From NCBI GenBank assembly GCA_008180335.1, contig VTEF01000001.1:560636-624635 (forward strand): a stretch of 64,000 nt of DNA, given 5' to 3'. Below, one piece after another: positions 39,724-49,536 of the stretch. Under the pieces are notes generated by a model. That model did no database searches. It was given only the letters and a program-made list of their open reading frames with translations, and was not told the origin of the DNA. The first letter of the stretch is position 1; every line of letters begins with the position of its first letter. The stretch comes from Priestia megaterium (GTDB taxonomy: Bacteria > Bacillota > Bacilli > Bacillales > Bacillaceae_H). The position numbers were made by a program, and so were the translations under genes.

Positions 39724-40833
39724 GTGAAGGTAAAAGAGCAATTATTAACTTTATCCCCATATAAACCAGGGAAACCAATTGAAGAAGTCAAGCGTCAATA
39801 TAACTTAGACAAAGTTGTAAAGCTTGCGTCTAATGAAAACCCATATGGCTGTTCGGCGCAAGTGAAAGCGGCGATTCATGCTGAAATTGAGAACATGGCT
39901 CTTTATCCAGATGGTTATGCAGGGGAGTTGCGTGAAGCTGTAGCGAAACATGTTGGAGTGAAGCAAGAACAGTTGATTTTTGGAAACGGTTCTGATGAAG
40001 TTATTCAAATCATTTGTCGAGCGCTATTATCCGAAGAAACCAATACGGTAATGGCTACCCCAACATTTCCTCAATATCGTCATAACGCAGTGATTGAAGG
40101 GGCTGAAATTCGTGAGGTCCCATTAAGAAATGGCGATCATGATTTAAATGGTATGCTACAGGCAATTGATGAACAAACAACGATTGTGTGGGTATGCAGC
40201 CCAAACAATCCAACAGGTACATATGTAAAGCGAGAAGAGCTTATTGCTTTTATGAAAAAAGTACCTAAAACAACGCTAATTGTCATGGATGAGGCGTATT
40301 ATGAATATGCAGCTAGTGAAAAAGATTTCCCTGACACTGTCAGCTTTTTAAATGAATATGAAAATTTAATGATCTTACGTACTTTTTCAAAAGCATACGG
40401 ATTAGCGTCACTTCGTATCGGTTATGGGATTGCAAATGAATCCTTGCTGCAAAAAATTGAGCCTGCACGTGAACCTTTCAATACAAGTCGTATGGCTCAA
40501 AAAGCAGCGCTTGTAGCACTTCAGGATCAGGCTTTTATTGCATCTTGCAAAAAACAAAATGAAGACGGATTAAAACAATATTATGCGTTTTGTAAGAAAA
40601 ATAACTTAAGCTACTATCCTTCGTATACGAACTTCATCCTTATTGATTTTGGTCGTCAAGGCGATGAAGTATTTCAATTTTTACTTGAAAGAGGATTTAT
40701 TGTACGCTCCGGAAATGCATTAGGTTTCCCTACATCTGTACGTATTACAATCGGGACAAAAGAACAAAATGACGAAATGATTAGCCTGTTACAGCAATAT
40801 GTAGGAGAAGTAAAAAACAAGTCATTAGTGTGA
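39724..40833 (+). CDS. hisC: Histidinol-phosphate / aromatic aminotransferase
   Basis: A 369-residue PLP aminotransferase (fold type I). Features are [26 protein letters not shown] and [17 protein letters not shown] with the PLP Lys. In B. subtilis this supraoperon enzyme serves both histidine and tyrosine/phenylalanine synthesis, which fits its place before tyrA. The start is GTG 39724, 7 nt after GAGGTG and 4 nt after the trpA stop; an extension upstream lies inside trpA. Confidence 0.95.
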   Translation: MKVKEQLLTLSPYKPGKPIEEVKRQYNLDKVVKLASNENPYGCSAQVKAAIHAEIENMALYPDGYAGELREAVAKHVGVKQEQLIFGNGSDEVIQIICRALLSEETNTVMATPTFPQYRHNAVIEGAEIREVPLRNGDHDLNGMLQAIDEQTTIVWVCSPNNPTGTYVKREELIAFMKKVPKTTLIVMDEAYYEYAASEKDFPDTVSFLNEYENLMILRTFSKAYGLASLRIGYGIANESLLQKIEPAREPFNTSRMAQKAALVALQDQAFIASCKKQNEDGLKQYYAFCKKNNLSYYPSYTNFILIDFGRQGDEVFQFLLERGFIVRSGNALGFPTSVRITIGTKEQNDEMISLLQQYVGEVKNKSLV

Positions 40834-40847
40834 TAAGTTAACAGTCG

Positions 40848-40875
40848 GATGAGAGTGTGGTTTCACACTCTCATC
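40848..40875 (+). other. Perfect 12-bp hairpin between hisC and tyrA
   Basis: GATGAGAGTGTG (40848-40859) and CACACTCTCATC (40864-40875) with a GTTT loop. The tail is TTCAT rather than a U-tract, so it may act in mRNA processing or as a leaky terminator. Confidence 0.7.
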
Positions 40876-40903
40876 TTCATATGTACAATATGAGGTGAAG
40901 AAA

Positions 40904-42007
40904 GTGAAAGGAACAGTTTTAGTTATTGGATTGGGATTAATAGGTGGTTCGCTTGCTTTAAACATAAAAAAGACACATCAAGCAGTAAGAATTATTGGCT
41001 ATGATATTAATAACGAGCAATTAAGATTGGCCAAATCATTAACCGTTATTGATGAGGTTGTCCCATCTTTAAAAGAAGGAGCGGAACAAGCGGATTTCAT
41101 TATTATTGCAATACCTGTGACACAAGCAGAGTATATTGTGAGAGAACTGGAAACATTTATGCTAAAGAAAAATGTCATTGTCACGGATGTAGGAAGTACG
41201 AAAGAACAGCTATTGAAAACAGCATCTATACTCATTGAAAAGGGAGTCCAATTTATCGGTGGTCATCCAATGGCTGGTTCGCACAAAAGTGGTGTAACAG
41301 CATCAAAACCTCATTTGTTTGAAAATGCAATGTATGTTCTAACGCCATCACCAGAAACATCTGATCAGTCATTAAAAGAGCTTACTGAGTTGTTACGTGG
41401 GACAAAAGCGCATTTTATCGTATTATCTGCTAAAGAGCATGACAAACTAGCAGGTGTGATTAGTCACTTTCCGCATATTATTGCCGCTAGTCTTGTGCAT
41501 CAAGCCGAACACTACCAAAAAGATAATGAACTTGTTTCGAAATTAGCAGCAGGAGGATTTCGGGATATTACTCGCATCGCATCTAGTAGTCCAGCGATGT
41601 GGAGAGATATTTTAATTCATAATCAAGATGCCCTGTTAGAGATGTTTGATCATTGGTTCGATGAGATGAAGGAAGTACGAAAGATGATTGAGCGAAAAGA
41701 TGCAACTGATATTTATACATATTTTTTACAAGCGAAACAATTTCGAGATCAATTGCCAGTTCGAACAAAGGGAGCAATTCCTTCTTTTTATGATTTATAT
41801 GTGGATGTCCCTGATTATCCAGGTATTATCTCTGAAGTCACAGGCTATTTAGCGGAGGAAGAGATTAGTATTACGAACATTCGTATTTTAGAAACACGAG
41901 AAGATATTTACGGAGTTTTACGCCTAAGTTTTCAAACAGATGAAGATCGTAGGCGTGCTAAAGTTTGCTTAGAACGTCATTCATATCAGACATTTGTTAC
42001 AGTTTAA
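40904..42007 (+). CDS. tyrA: Prephenate dehydrogenase
   Basis: A 367-residue NAD-dependent enzyme of tyrosine synthesis. The nucleotide site GLGLIGGSLA is at the N-terminus, then GGHPMAGSHKSG in the catalytic domain. A C-terminal ACT domain (YVDVPDYPGIISEVTGYLAEEEISITN) suggests feedback control. GTG 40904 is chosen because an in-frame GTG at 40895 lies inside its ribosome site GAGGTGA. Confidence 0.96.
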   Translation: MKGTVLVIGLGLIGGSLALNIKKTHQAVRIIGYDINNEQLRLAKSLTVIDEVVPSLKEGAEQADFIIIAIPVTQAEYIVRELETFMLKKNVIVTDVGSTKEQLLKTASILIEKGVQFIGGHPMAGSHKSGVTASKPHLFENAMYVLTPSPETSDQSLKELTELLRGTKAHFIVLSAKEHDKLAGVISHFPHIIAASLVHQAEHYQKDNELVSKLAAGGFRDITRIASSSPAMWRDILIHNQDALLEMFDHWFDEMKEVRKMIERKDATDIYTYFLQAKQFRDQLPVRTKGAIPSFYDLYVDVPDYPGIISEVTGYLAEEEISITNIRILETREDIYGVLRLSFQTDEDRRRAKVCLERHSYQTFVTV

Positions 42008-42042
42008 GCCATAAAGTTATCACTAAAGAAAGGGTGTAGGGA

Positions 42043-43338
42043 TTGAGTGAACGACAGCTGCAGACAAATATAAAGGGACTAACAGGAGAAATTGAAGTAC
42101 CAGGTGATAAGTCTATTTCACATCGTGCGGTGATGTTTGGAGCACTAGCAGAAGGGAAAACAACAATTCATCACTTTTTGGCAGGAGAAGATTGCTTAAG
42201 TACGATTGCATGTTTTCAGCAACTGGGCGTAGCGATTCGGCGCGAAGGTGACTATGTAGAGGTTGATGGAAAAGGTCTTCACGGATTAAAAGAACCCATT
42301 GGCGTTTTGGATGTTGGGAATTCAGGCACAACTACGCGTTTAATGCTAGGCATCTTGGCTGGTGTGCCGATACATACAACGTTAATTGGTGATGATTCGA
42401 TTGCTAAAAGACCGATGGGACGTGTAACGGTTCCACTCCGCTCAATGGGGGCAAAAATTGATGGTCGTGAACACGGTCAATTCACCCCTCTTTCTGTAAG
42501 GGGAGGCGAACTAAAATCAATTCATTACCATTCACCTGTTGCTAGTGCTCAAGTAAAATCAGCTATTATATTAGCGGGATTACAAGCACAAGGCATAACA
42601 AAAGTAACTGAGCCCTTTACATCTCGTGATCATACTGAGCGCATGCTACAGGCGTTTGGAGCTACAATTGACATCGATCAAACAACAGTTTCTGTACAAG
42701 GTGGCCAAAGATTAAAAGCGACTGCTGTTTATGTACCTGGTGATATTTCTTCAGCGGCTTTCTTTCTTGCTGCCGGTGCCATCGCACCAAATAGTTGTAT
42801 TGTGCTAAAAAATGTTGGTTTAAATCCAACTCGAACAGGAATTATCGATGTGCTAAAACAGATGGGAGCTCAATTAACCATTACAAATGAGCGGGTACAA
42901 AACGGTGAACCAATCGGAGATTTAACGGTTGAAACATCTGAACTAAAAGGAATTGAGATTGGCGGAGATCTAATTCCAAGACTCATTGATGAGATTCCGA
43001 TTATTTCTTTATTAGCTACGCAAGCTCACGGGAAAACAGTCATTAAAGATGCGGAAGAACTAAAAGTAAAAGAAACAAACCGTATTGACACTGTAGCGAT
43101 TGAGCTCACAAAGCTAGGAGCAGACATCACAACTACTGCAGACGGGTTAATTATTCAAGGGAGAACATCATTAGTAAGTGAACATGTACAAGTAGATAGT
43201 CATGGCGATCATCGAATCGGTATGATGCTTGCAATTGCAGCTCTTGTTACAAGTGGAGATATGAAGTTAAAACGAAGTGAAGCAATTCATGTGTCGTACC
43301 CACAATTTTTCGAACACGTAGAAGTATTATCTCAATGA
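42043..43338 (+). CDS. aroA: EPSP synthase (3-phosphoshikimate 1-carboxyvinyltransferase)
   Basis: A 431-residue enzyme of the shikimate pathway (aroE in B. subtilis naming). [27 protein letters not shown] and [10 protein letters not shown] with the shifted RLIDEIP block are present. The start is TTG 42043 after AAGGGTGTAGG. It is the last gene of the supraoperon. Confidence 0.97.
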   Translation: MSERQLQTNIKGLTGEIEVPGDKSISHRAVMFGALAEGKTTIHHFLAGEDCLSTIACFQQLGVAIRREGDYVEVDGKGLHGLKEPIGVLDVGNSGTTTRLMLGILAGVPIHTTLIGDDSIAKRPMGRVTVPLRSMGAKIDGREHGQFTPLSVRGGELKSIHYHSPVASAQVKSAIILAGLQAQGITKVTEPFTSRDHTERMLQAFGATIDIDQTTVSVQGGQRLKATAVYVPGDISSAAFFLAAGAIAPNSCIVLKNVGLNPTRTGIIDVLKQMGAQLTITNERVQNGEPIGDLTVETSELKGIEIGGDLIPRLIDEIPIISLLATQAHGKTVIKDAEELKVKETNRIDTVAIELTKLGADITTTADGLIIQGRTSLVSEHVQVDSHGDHRIGMMLAIAALVTSGDMKLKRSEAIHVSYPQFFEHVEVLSQ

Positions 43339-43374
43339 AATAAACAGTAATTATAAAGGTAACATCCTATTACG

Positions 43375-43420
43375 TTCATAAGCAAAGAGATGGCTACAAT
43401 GCCATCTCTTTGCTTATGAA
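43375..43420. other. 20-bp perfect hairpin after aroA
   Basis: Positions 43375-43394 and 43401-43420 are exact reverse complements with a 6-nt TACAAT loop. No T-run follows on the plus strand. It probably marks the 3' end of the supraoperon transcript through processing, but it may also be a terminator of unusual type. Confidence 0.7.
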
Positions 43421-43627
43421 GAGTGATATACAACCGGTTTTGTTGAAGAAATAACTAAACTCCTTTATCATAGATATAGGTCTTCCTTTATGAACATGTA
43501 TTGAAATTGCTAGTAAAAAGGCTGTTATTTTTTGCAAGAAGCTTAGTGAATAAAGGAATATGAATACTTGTTAATAGGTATTTTCAAGAACGAAGTAGTT
43601 GAGAAAGGTCATAAAGGAGATGTGCAT

Positions 43628-44884
43628 ATGACAGATTTGGATCGTGCTATACGGTATGTAGAATCGAATGAAATTGAAAAAGGCTTAGCGCTTATTAATG
43701 AGCTTAAACATAAAGCAACAGATGATGAAAAGTTTTTTATGGCAGAGCAATTGAGGGAGTGGGGACTGATAAATGATGCAGTACCTCTAGTGGATGAATT
43801 GATTGCAAAGTACCCAGATGAAGGTGAATTATATTTATTAAAAGCAGAAATGCTTATTGATTTAGAAGAGGAAGAGGAAGCCATTCATATTCTAAATCGA
43901 GTGAATCAAGAAGATGCCAATTATGTTCCTGCTTTATTGTTAATGGCGGATTTATATCAGATGCAAGGATTGAGTGAAGTCAGTGAGAAGAAATTGCTAG
44001 AAGCTAAAAAGCTTCTTCCTAATGAACCGGTCATTGATTTTGGCTTAGGGGAATTTTACAGCAGCCAAGGCATGTATCAACAGGCGCTTTCATACTATCA
44101 ACGTTTACTAAAAACCGAGACAGAATTTAACGGCGTTGATTTACGTCAGCGTTTAGCAGAATGTTTAACCGGTGTTGGAAAATTTGAAGATGCACTCCCT
44201 TATTTTGACGAAGCATTAAAAAGTAAATTGGAAATTAATACGTTATTTGAGTATGCTTTTTCTGCTTATCAAGCTGGTCATTATCAAACTGCAATTGAGA
44301 AGTTTACAGAACTGAAAGAATTAGATCCACAGTATCATTCTCTTTATTTATATTTAGCTAAATCATATGAACAAGAGGAATTGTTAGAAGAAGCATCAAT
44401 GGCAGCTAATGAAGGAATTGCTCAAGATGAGTTTCAGAAGGAGCTGTATTTCTTTAAAGGAAAAGTTGCGTTAAAGCGCGGGCTCGAAGAAGAAGCGGAG
44501 CAAGCATTTCATCAAGCAATTGCTTTAGATCCTGGTTATATTGAAGCAATTTTAACGTTATCCAAGCTCTATATGAGTCAAGAAAGATACGAAGATGTAG
44601 TTGATATAATTAACCATGCAATAGAATATAATGAGCATGACCCTCACTTTGACTGGGATTTAGCAAAAGCATTTCAAGAGCTTGAACAATATGAAAAAGC
44701 ATTAAATCATTATGAAGCAGCATATACTGTGTTTAAAGGTGAATATGCATTTTTAGAAGAGTATGCATATTTCTTATTAGAAGAAGGAAAACGGGCAAAA
44801 GCAAAACAGATTTTTGAAACATTATTGTCTATGAACCCGTCTTCTGTTGAAATTCAAGACATATTATTTCAACTAGAAGAATAA
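43628..44884 (+). CDS. ypiA: TPR-repeat protein YpiA
   Basis: A 418-residue protein built of about ten tetratricopeptide repeats (for example YYQRLLKTETEFNGVDLRQR, AFHQAIALDPGYIEAILTLS). It is soluble and presumably a scaffold; function unknown. ATG 43628 follows AAAGGAG; a 20-codon extension upstream is less likely. It sits between aroA and ypiB as in B. subtilis. The 43421-43627 gap shows nothing else I can name. Confidence 0.9.
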   Translation: MTDLDRAIRYVESNEIEKGLALINELKHKATDDEKFFMAEQLREWGLINDAVPLVDELIAKYPDEGELYLLKAEMLIDLEEEEEAIHILNRVNQEDANYVPALLLMADLYQMQGLSEVSEKKLLEAKKLLPNEPVIDFGLGEFYSSQGMYQQALSYYQRLLKTETEFNGVDLRQRLAECLTGVGKFEDALPYFDEALKSKLEINTLFEYAFSAYQAGHYQTAIEKFTELKELDPQYHSLYLYLAKSYEQEELLEEASMAANEGIAQDEFQKELYFFKGKVALKRGLEEEAEQAFHQAIALDPGYIEAILTLSKLYMSQERYEDVVDIINHAIEYNEHDPHFDWDLAKAFQELEQYEKALNHYEAAYTVFKGEYAFLEEYAYFLLEEGKRAKAKQIFETLLSMNPSSVEIQDILFQLEE

Positions 44885-44981
44885 ATAATAGTTCAAAGGA
44901 TTTTATTGCTGTCATGTGGAATAGTATTGGGTAAAAGGTGTTTAAGGAGATTGTTTAAACACAGAGGAGGGAAGTGAGAAT

Positions 44982-45530
44982 ATGACGACCCCTGTTACTG
45001 TCAACGAGAAGAAAGAATTTGTTCGCTGGTTTTTAACGAATTATCAATTAAAACGCCGAGAATGTGTATGGATTCTTAATTATTTAATGAGTCATGATCA
45101 ATTAATGAAACGCGTTCACTTCGTTGAGCAAGCACAGTTTTGTCCTCGGGGAATGGTGATGTCAACACACTGTGTCGAAGATCCTCCATTCCGCTTCTAT
45201 AAAGAAAACATTATGACAACCGATGCGGAAAAATCATTCCATGATATCCGTCTGAATCGTGATGAAGATATTTATATTCAATTGAATTTCCGTTCATTAT
45301 ATTCATCTGCTCAATATGTGGCAGTGTTAGAAGAAAACCCGTATATGCCTAAGACTGTTCAAACAAATGAAAAGGATCGTCTATTAGCTGAACAAGTATT
45401 AGAGCAATCAATTCAGCGTTTTCAGCGATCTAAAATTATGGAATTGATTGACAAAGCATTAGATGAGAACAATCGAGCAGAATTTGACCGCTTAACGAGT
45501 TATTTAAATAAGCATTATCATGTAAAATAA
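44982..45530 (+). CDS. ypiB: YpiB, UPF0302 family protein with IDEAL domain
   Basis: A 182-residue cytoplasmic protein. The N-terminal UPF0302 part ([21 protein letters not shown]) is followed by a C-terminal IDEAL-type helix pair ([20 protein letters not shown]). Function unknown. The ATG follows GAGGAGGGAAG. It is upstream of ypiF, from which a terminator separates it. Confidence 0.9.
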   Translation: MTTPVTVNEKKEFVRWFLTNYQLKRRECVWILNYLMSHDQLMKRVHFVEQAQFCPRGMVMSTHCVEDPPFRFYKENIMTTDAEKSFHDIRLNRDEDIYIQLNFRSLYSSAQYVAVLEENPYMPKTVQTNEKDRLLAEQVLEQSIQRFQRSKIMELIDKALDENNRAEFDRLTSYLNKHYHVK

Positions 45531-45537
45531 TTGAAAG

Positions 45538-45576
45538 GAGATTGGCTGAAAGATGGTTAAAGTCAATCTCTTTTTT
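45538..45576 (+). terminator. Terminator between ypiB and ypiF
   Basis: GAGATTGGCT (45538-45547) and AGTCAATCTC (45561-45570) form a 10-bp stem with one G-U and a six-T tail. It overlaps the upstream open frame of ypiF, arguing for the later start of that gene. Confidence 0.88.
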
Positions 45577-45619
45577 CTATCTAGTTATTCCGGCATATCG
45601 AGCAAAAGGTGGGAGAGGC

Positions 45620-46078
45620 ATGAAATGGCAAGTAAAAGAAGTAGATCTGTATATACAATCGAAAGACTACATTGATTCTGTGTTAATACCGCTTATACCA
45701 ATTGATTTTGCAGCAGAATTAAAAACAACTGCTTCAATGGGAGAGTATGCTACAGCACTTACGGGTGAATTGGAGCGTCAATTTAAGGGACGAGTTATAT
45801 TAACTCCTAGTTTTACATATTTAAAGAAAAGCGGAGTTCAAGCTGTTTACTCTCTATTAGTTGAATGGAAAGAGCATATGCATGAAAATGGCATGAAGCA
45901 TGTTTTTTTCTTAACAAGTGACCGAGATTGGCTATCATATGAACAAGTCTTGCAGCCTACGTTGATATGGATTCCATCGCTGTCTTTAGAACATGTAGAT
46001 GAGTCGTATAAAAGGAACATCATTGGTGATCAAGTGCAGCAGATTATTCCGATTTTTCTTGAAAAATGGAAACGATAA
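45620..46078 (+). CDS. ypiF: YpiF, DUF2487 family protein
   Basis: A 152-residue soluble protein (MKWQVKEVDLYIQSKDYIDS at the N-terminus). Its place directly before qcrABC is conserved in Bacillus. Function unknown. ATG 45620 follows AAGGTGGGAG; a 26-codon extension would run through the terminator before it. Confidence 0.86.
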   Translation: MKWQVKEVDLYIQSKDYIDSVLIPLIPIDFAAELKTTASMGEYATALTGELERQFKGRVILTPSFTYLKKSGVQAVYSLLVEWKEHMHENGMKHVFFLTSDRDWLSYEQVLQPTLIWIPSLSLEHVDESYKRNIIGDQVQQIIPIFLEKWKR

Positions 46079-46095
46079 ATATTGATATGATAGTA

Positions 46096-46110
46096 ATGGA
46101 AGCGCAAACA
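46096..46110 (+). promoter_or_regulatory. CcpA cre site upstream of qcrA
   Basis: ATGGAAGCGCAAACA matches WTGNAARCGNWWWCA at every position. It lies about 60 nt upstream of the predicted -35. Repression of the cytochrome bc complex by glucose is known for B. subtilis. Confidence 0.75.
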
Positions 46111-46172
46111 ATTAAAAAAACAAAAAATTTAGAAAAATAATGTCTATTTCCATGTTTTAGGTTGTGATCTTA

Positions 46173-46201
46173 TTGACCTTGATTAAATATTGATATATCA
46201 T
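46173..46201 (+). promoter_or_regulatory. Candidate promoter of qcrABC
   Basis: TTGACC (46173-46178), 17-nt spacer, TATCAT (46196-46201). Confidence 0.5.
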
Positions 46202-46285
46202 GATTATGTCCTAGTTTAATATAATGGTTCATCATGTTTCCAAACTATGTCAAGGGGCTGAACTTTTAATAGAGGGGGGAAAAGC

Positions 46286-46795
46286 ATGAGTGAGAAAGAC
46301 CATAGGGTTTCAAGACGTCAGTTTTTAAATTATACACTTACAGGGGTAGGTGGATTTATGGCTGCCGGTATGTTAATGCCAATGGTTCGATTCGCCGTTG
46401 ATCCGGTGTTGCGCAAAGGGGCAGAACAAGATCTAGTAGCTGTAGCACAAGTCGATGACATCACAAATGAGCCAAAGCGTATTGACTTTAAAATTCAACA
46501 AGTCGATGCGTGGTACGAATCGGAAGAACCGCGTTCAGCATGGGTGTACAAAAATGAAAAAGGAGACATTGTTGCTCTATCACCAATTTGTAAGCACTTA
46601 GGCTGTACAGTAAACTGGGCTGGTGACAAAGCGCACCCAAATCGCTTTTATTGTCCTTGTCATGGTGGGCTATACGAAAAGAATGGCAAAAATGTTCCAG
46701 GTACGCCACCAATGGGACCGTTAGACGGTTATGTCCAGAAAGTGAAAGACGGTACATTATATCTAGGAAAAGCGAAACCACGGGGAGGGGCATAG
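46286..46795 (+). CDS. qcrA: Menaquinol:cytochrome c reductase Rieske subunit
   Basis: A 169-residue 2Fe-2S protein. The N-terminus carries a twin-arginine signal (SRRQFL, residues 9-14) and a membrane anchor. Cluster ligands are C102 and H104 (CKHLGC) and C123 and H126 (CPCHGG), with C107 and C125 for the disulfide. It passes electrons from menaquinol to cytochrome c. The ATG follows AGAGGGGGG. qcrA is 3 nt from qcrB. Confidence 0.97.
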   Translation: MSEKDHRVSRRQFLNYTLTGVGGFMAAGMLMPMVRFAVDPVLRKGAEQDLVAVAQVDDITNEPKRIDFKIQQVDAWYESEEPRSAWVYKNEKGDIVALSPICKHLGCTVNWAGDKAHPNRFYCPCHGGLYEKNGKNVPGTPPMGPLDGYVQKVKDGTLYLGKAKPRGGA

Positions 46796-46798
46796 AAG

Positions 46799-47473
46799 AT
46801 GTTAAATAAAATCTATGACTGGGTGGATGAACGGCTAGATATTACTCCTTTATGGCGGGATATCGCAGATCATGAGGTACCGGAGCATGTGAATCCAGCT
46901 CATCATTTTTCAGCATTTGTTTACTGTTTTGGAGGTCTTACATTTTTTGTAACAGTCATTCAAATTTTATCTGGAATGTTTTTAACAATGTACTATGTGC
47001 CAGATATTAAAAATGCGTGGGAATCTGTTTATTACCTGCAAAATGAAGTTGCATTTGGACAAATTGTTCGAGGTATGCATCATTGGGGAGCAAGTCTAGT
47101 TATCGTCATGATGTTTTTACATACACTTCGTGTCTTCTTCCAAGGAGCATACAAAAAGCCGCGTGAGTTAAACTGGATTGTCGGTGTTTTAATTTTCTTT
47201 GTTATGTTAGGTTTAGGCTTTACTGGCTATCTATTACCATGGGATATGAAAGCGCTATTTGCTACAAAAGTAGGGCTGCAGATAGCAGAATCCACACCAA
47301 TAATTGGCCAGCAAGTAAAAATACTGTTATCAGGACATCCAGACATTGTTGGTGCCCAAACACTTACTCGTTTCTTTGCGATTCATGTTTTCTTTCTACC
47401 TGGTGCTTTACTAGGATTAATGGGTGCTCACTTCTTAATGATTCGTAAGCAAGGTATTTCAGGTCCACTATAA
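46799..47473 (+). CDS. qcrB: Menaquinol:cytochrome c reductase cytochrome b subunit
   Basis: A 224-residue b6-type cytochrome with four membrane helices. Heme-ligating His pairs lie in the two helices around GMHHWGASLVIVMMFLHTLRVF and FFAIHVFFLPGALLGLMGAH, and TGYLLPWDMKA is conserved. It forms the bc complex with QcrA and QcrC. Confidence 0.97.
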   Translation: MLNKIYDWVDERLDITPLWRDIADHEVPEHVNPAHHFSAFVYCFGGLTFFVTVIQILSGMFLTMYYVPDIKNAWESVYYLQNEVAFGQIVRGMHHWGASLVIVMMFLHTLRVFFQGAYKKPRELNWIVGVLIFFVMLGLGFTGYLLPWDMKALFATKVGLQIAESTPIIGQQVKILLSGHPDIVGAQTLTRFFAIHVFFLPGALLGLMGAHFLMIRKQGISGPL

Positions 47474-47526
47474 GAATGAAATGTAGCATTTCAATTTATA
47501 TGTGAGAAAAGGGAGGGAGAACGAAC

Positions 47527-48294
47527 ATGCATCGTGGTAAAGGAATGAAGTTTGTGGGAGATTCACGTGTTCCTGCGGAACGAAAACCGAATATTCCGAA
47601 AGATTATTCTGAGTTTCCAGGAAAAACAGAAGCTTTTTGGCCAAACTTCTTATTAAAAGAATGGATGGTAGGCGCTGTATTTTTAATTGGCTATCTTTGT
47701 TTAACGATTGCACATCCATCTCCGCTCGAGCGTATCGCAGATCCAACTGATACGGGTTATCTTCCATTACCAGACTGGTATTTCTTGTTTTTATATCAAT
47801 TGCTTAAATATACTTATGCTTCTGGCCCATATAATATTATTGGTGCCTTCATTATTCCAGGTATTGCATTTGGTGCATTAATGCTAGCGCCGTTTTTAGA
47901 TCCGGGGCCTGAGCGTCGCCCAGCTAAACGTCCATTTGCAACTGGATTTATGTTACTTGGTATTGCAGCAGTTTTTTATTTAACGTGGGAATCAGCTGTT
48001 AGTGTGGATTGGACAGCTCGCGAAGCACAAGGTGAAATTCGTGAAGAAGTTGCGATTGATACTGAAGCAGATGGATATAAAGTTATGCAAGAACAAACAT
48101 GTTTAACTTGTCATGGTGAAAATTTACAAGGAGGGCCGGCAGCTCCTCCGCTAACGGGATTAGATTTAACTGCAGAAGAAATTTCTAATATTGCAAAAAA
48201 TGGTCAGGGTAGTATGCCAGCTGGTGTCTTTAAAGGTTCAGATGAAGAGTTGAAAACATTATCTGAGTTCATTGCAAATATTGGTAAGGAATAA
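47527..48294 (+). CDS. qcrC: Menaquinol:cytochrome c reductase subunit IV / cytochrome c fusion
   Basis: A 255-residue protein unique to Bacillus-type bc complexes. Three membrane helices in the first 160 residues correspond to subunit IV (with LPDWYFLFLYQLLKY) and a C-terminal cytochrome c domain has the heme motif C192-C195-H196 (TCLTCHGE). The ATG follows GGGAGGGAG. It is the last gene of qcrABC. Confidence 0.97.
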   Translation: MHRGKGMKFVGDSRVPAERKPNIPKDYSEFPGKTEAFWPNFLLKEWMVGAVFLIGYLCLTIAHPSPLERIADPTDTGYLPLPDWYFLFLYQLLKYTYASGPYNIIGAFIIPGIAFGALMLAPFLDPGPERRPAKRPFATGFMLLGIAAVFYLTWESAVSVDWTAREAQGEIREEVAIDTEADGYKVMQEQTCLTCHGENLQGGPAAPPLTGLDLTAEEISNIAKNGQGSMPAGVFKGSDEELKTLSEFIANIGKE

Positions 48295-48297
48295 AAC

Positions 48298-48354
48298 AAA
48301 AAAGAATGCCTATTCAAACCGGTCAATAGCTAGTTTGAATAGGCATTCTTTTTT
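48298..48354 (+). terminator. Strong terminator of qcrABC
   Basis: A perfect 22-bp stem (48298-48319 with 48333-48354), including A6 and T6 flanks around the core GAATGCCTATTCAAAC. Confidence 0.96.
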
Positions 48355-48450
48355 GATTTTCATTTGTCACGAGAGTAAAATGGGATAATCTTGTTATTCT
48401 GCTAAAATTGTCGATAATAAGAAGAGGATATATAAAGGAGGGGTCTATCA

Positions 48451-49035
48451 TTGGATTGGTTATGGTATACATTAAAGGATAAACGGTTTTTGACACTTTT
48501 ATTAATTATGAACATTTTAGGAACGATATATGGATATATATGGTATGGAAGTCAGTTAGCTGATACACCTGCAAAATTTTTGCTGTTTGTACCAGATAGT
48601 CCTACAGCAAGTTTATTTTTTGTCATTGTATTAATAGGTTTTTTATTCAAAAAGCAGTTTCCGTTGTTTGAAGCATTAGCAATAGTTACATTGTTTAAAT
48701 ATGGCATTTGGGCTGTTGTAATGAACCTGCTTGTCTTCGTTATTTCTGGTCACTTAGATTTCGTCATGCTCATGTTAATGAGCTCTCATGCAGCGATGGC
48801 TTTCCAAGGTTTGCTTTATTCTCCGTTTTATAAAATTAAGCTATGGCACCTTGCTGTAACCGCTGTATGGACATTACATAATGATATTATTGATTATGTA
48901 TTTTTTATGATGCCAAGATACAGTATGTTAAAGGATTACATGCCTCAGATTGGTTATTTTACATTTTGGTTGAGTATCTTTTCTATTTTTATCACCTATA
49001 TGCTCACTATTTATAAGCCTAGAGTAAGGTCTTAG
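48451..49035 (+). CDS. ypjA: YpjA, DUF1405 family membrane protein
   Basis: A 194-residue protein with about six membrane helices (GTIYGYIWYGSQL, SLFFVIVLIGFLF, FFMMPRYSML). Position after qcrC is conserved in B. subtilis. Function unknown. The start is TTG 48451, preceded by AAAGGAGGGG. In B. subtilis ypjB and ypjC follow; here the neighbour is ylbD, marking a change of synteny. Confidence 0.88.
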   Translation: MDWLWYTLKDKRFLTLLLIMNILGTIYGYIWYGSQLADTPAKFLLFVPDSPTASLFFVIVLIGFLFKKQFPLFEALAIVTLFKYGIWAVVMNLLVFVISGHLDFVMLMLMSSHAAMAFQGLLYSPFYKIKLWHLAVTAVWTLHNDIIDYVFFMMPRYSMLKDYMPQIGYFTFWLSIFSIFITYMLTIYKPRVRS

Positions 49036-49130
49036 TACATAATAAAGCATTCTTTTTTAAAAATGGGCGAACGAAACAGGCTCTCTTACTCTAAAATATA
49101 GTAGGCTATTTATGTATGAGGTGAGTGACT

Positions 49131-49532
49131 GTGAATGAGACAAAACGAGAACTTCATCCGTCTGTTGTGGAATTTAAGCAATTTGTAAAAGCGCACCCTA
49201 AGTTAATTGAAGAAGTTCGGACTCAGCAAAAAACATGGAAAGAGCTATATGAAGACTGGTATTTATTTGGAGCTGAAGATTCTATGTGGGATGCATATCG
49301 ACAAGAAGAAGCAAAAAGCGAAACGGCAACGGAAGAAAAAAAAGATATTATGTCAACGATTGTGTCATCTTTAAAAAATATGGACCTAAATCAGGTGCAG
49401 TACCATATTACAAATGTTAATTCAGCTATTGCGAACATTCAACAAGTCTTACAACAATTTCAATCTACAAAGCCAGCAAACAGAGGGGCTCAATCAAGGC
49501 CAGGGAACCCATTTGGCTTTAGGAAAGATTGA
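49131..49532 (+). CDS. ylbD: Spore coat protein YlbD
   Basis: A 133-residue protein of the YlbD coat family (LHPSVVEFKQFVKAHPKLIEEVR, then TWKELYEDWYLFG). The C-terminal part is rich in Gln, Asn and Ser. Start GTG 49131 is 5 nt after GAGGTGA; in-frame GTG 49125 overlaps that site. It is followed by ylbE after 4 nt. It is the first gene of the ylb block in this window. Confidence 0.88.
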   Translation: MNETKRELHPSVVEFKQFVKAHPKLIEEVRTQQKTWKELYEDWYLFGAEDSMWDAYRQEEAKSETATEEKKDIMSTIVSSLKNMDLNQVQYHITNVNSAIANIQQVLQQFQSTKPANRGAQSRPGNPFGFRKD

Positions 49533-49536
49533 TGCT

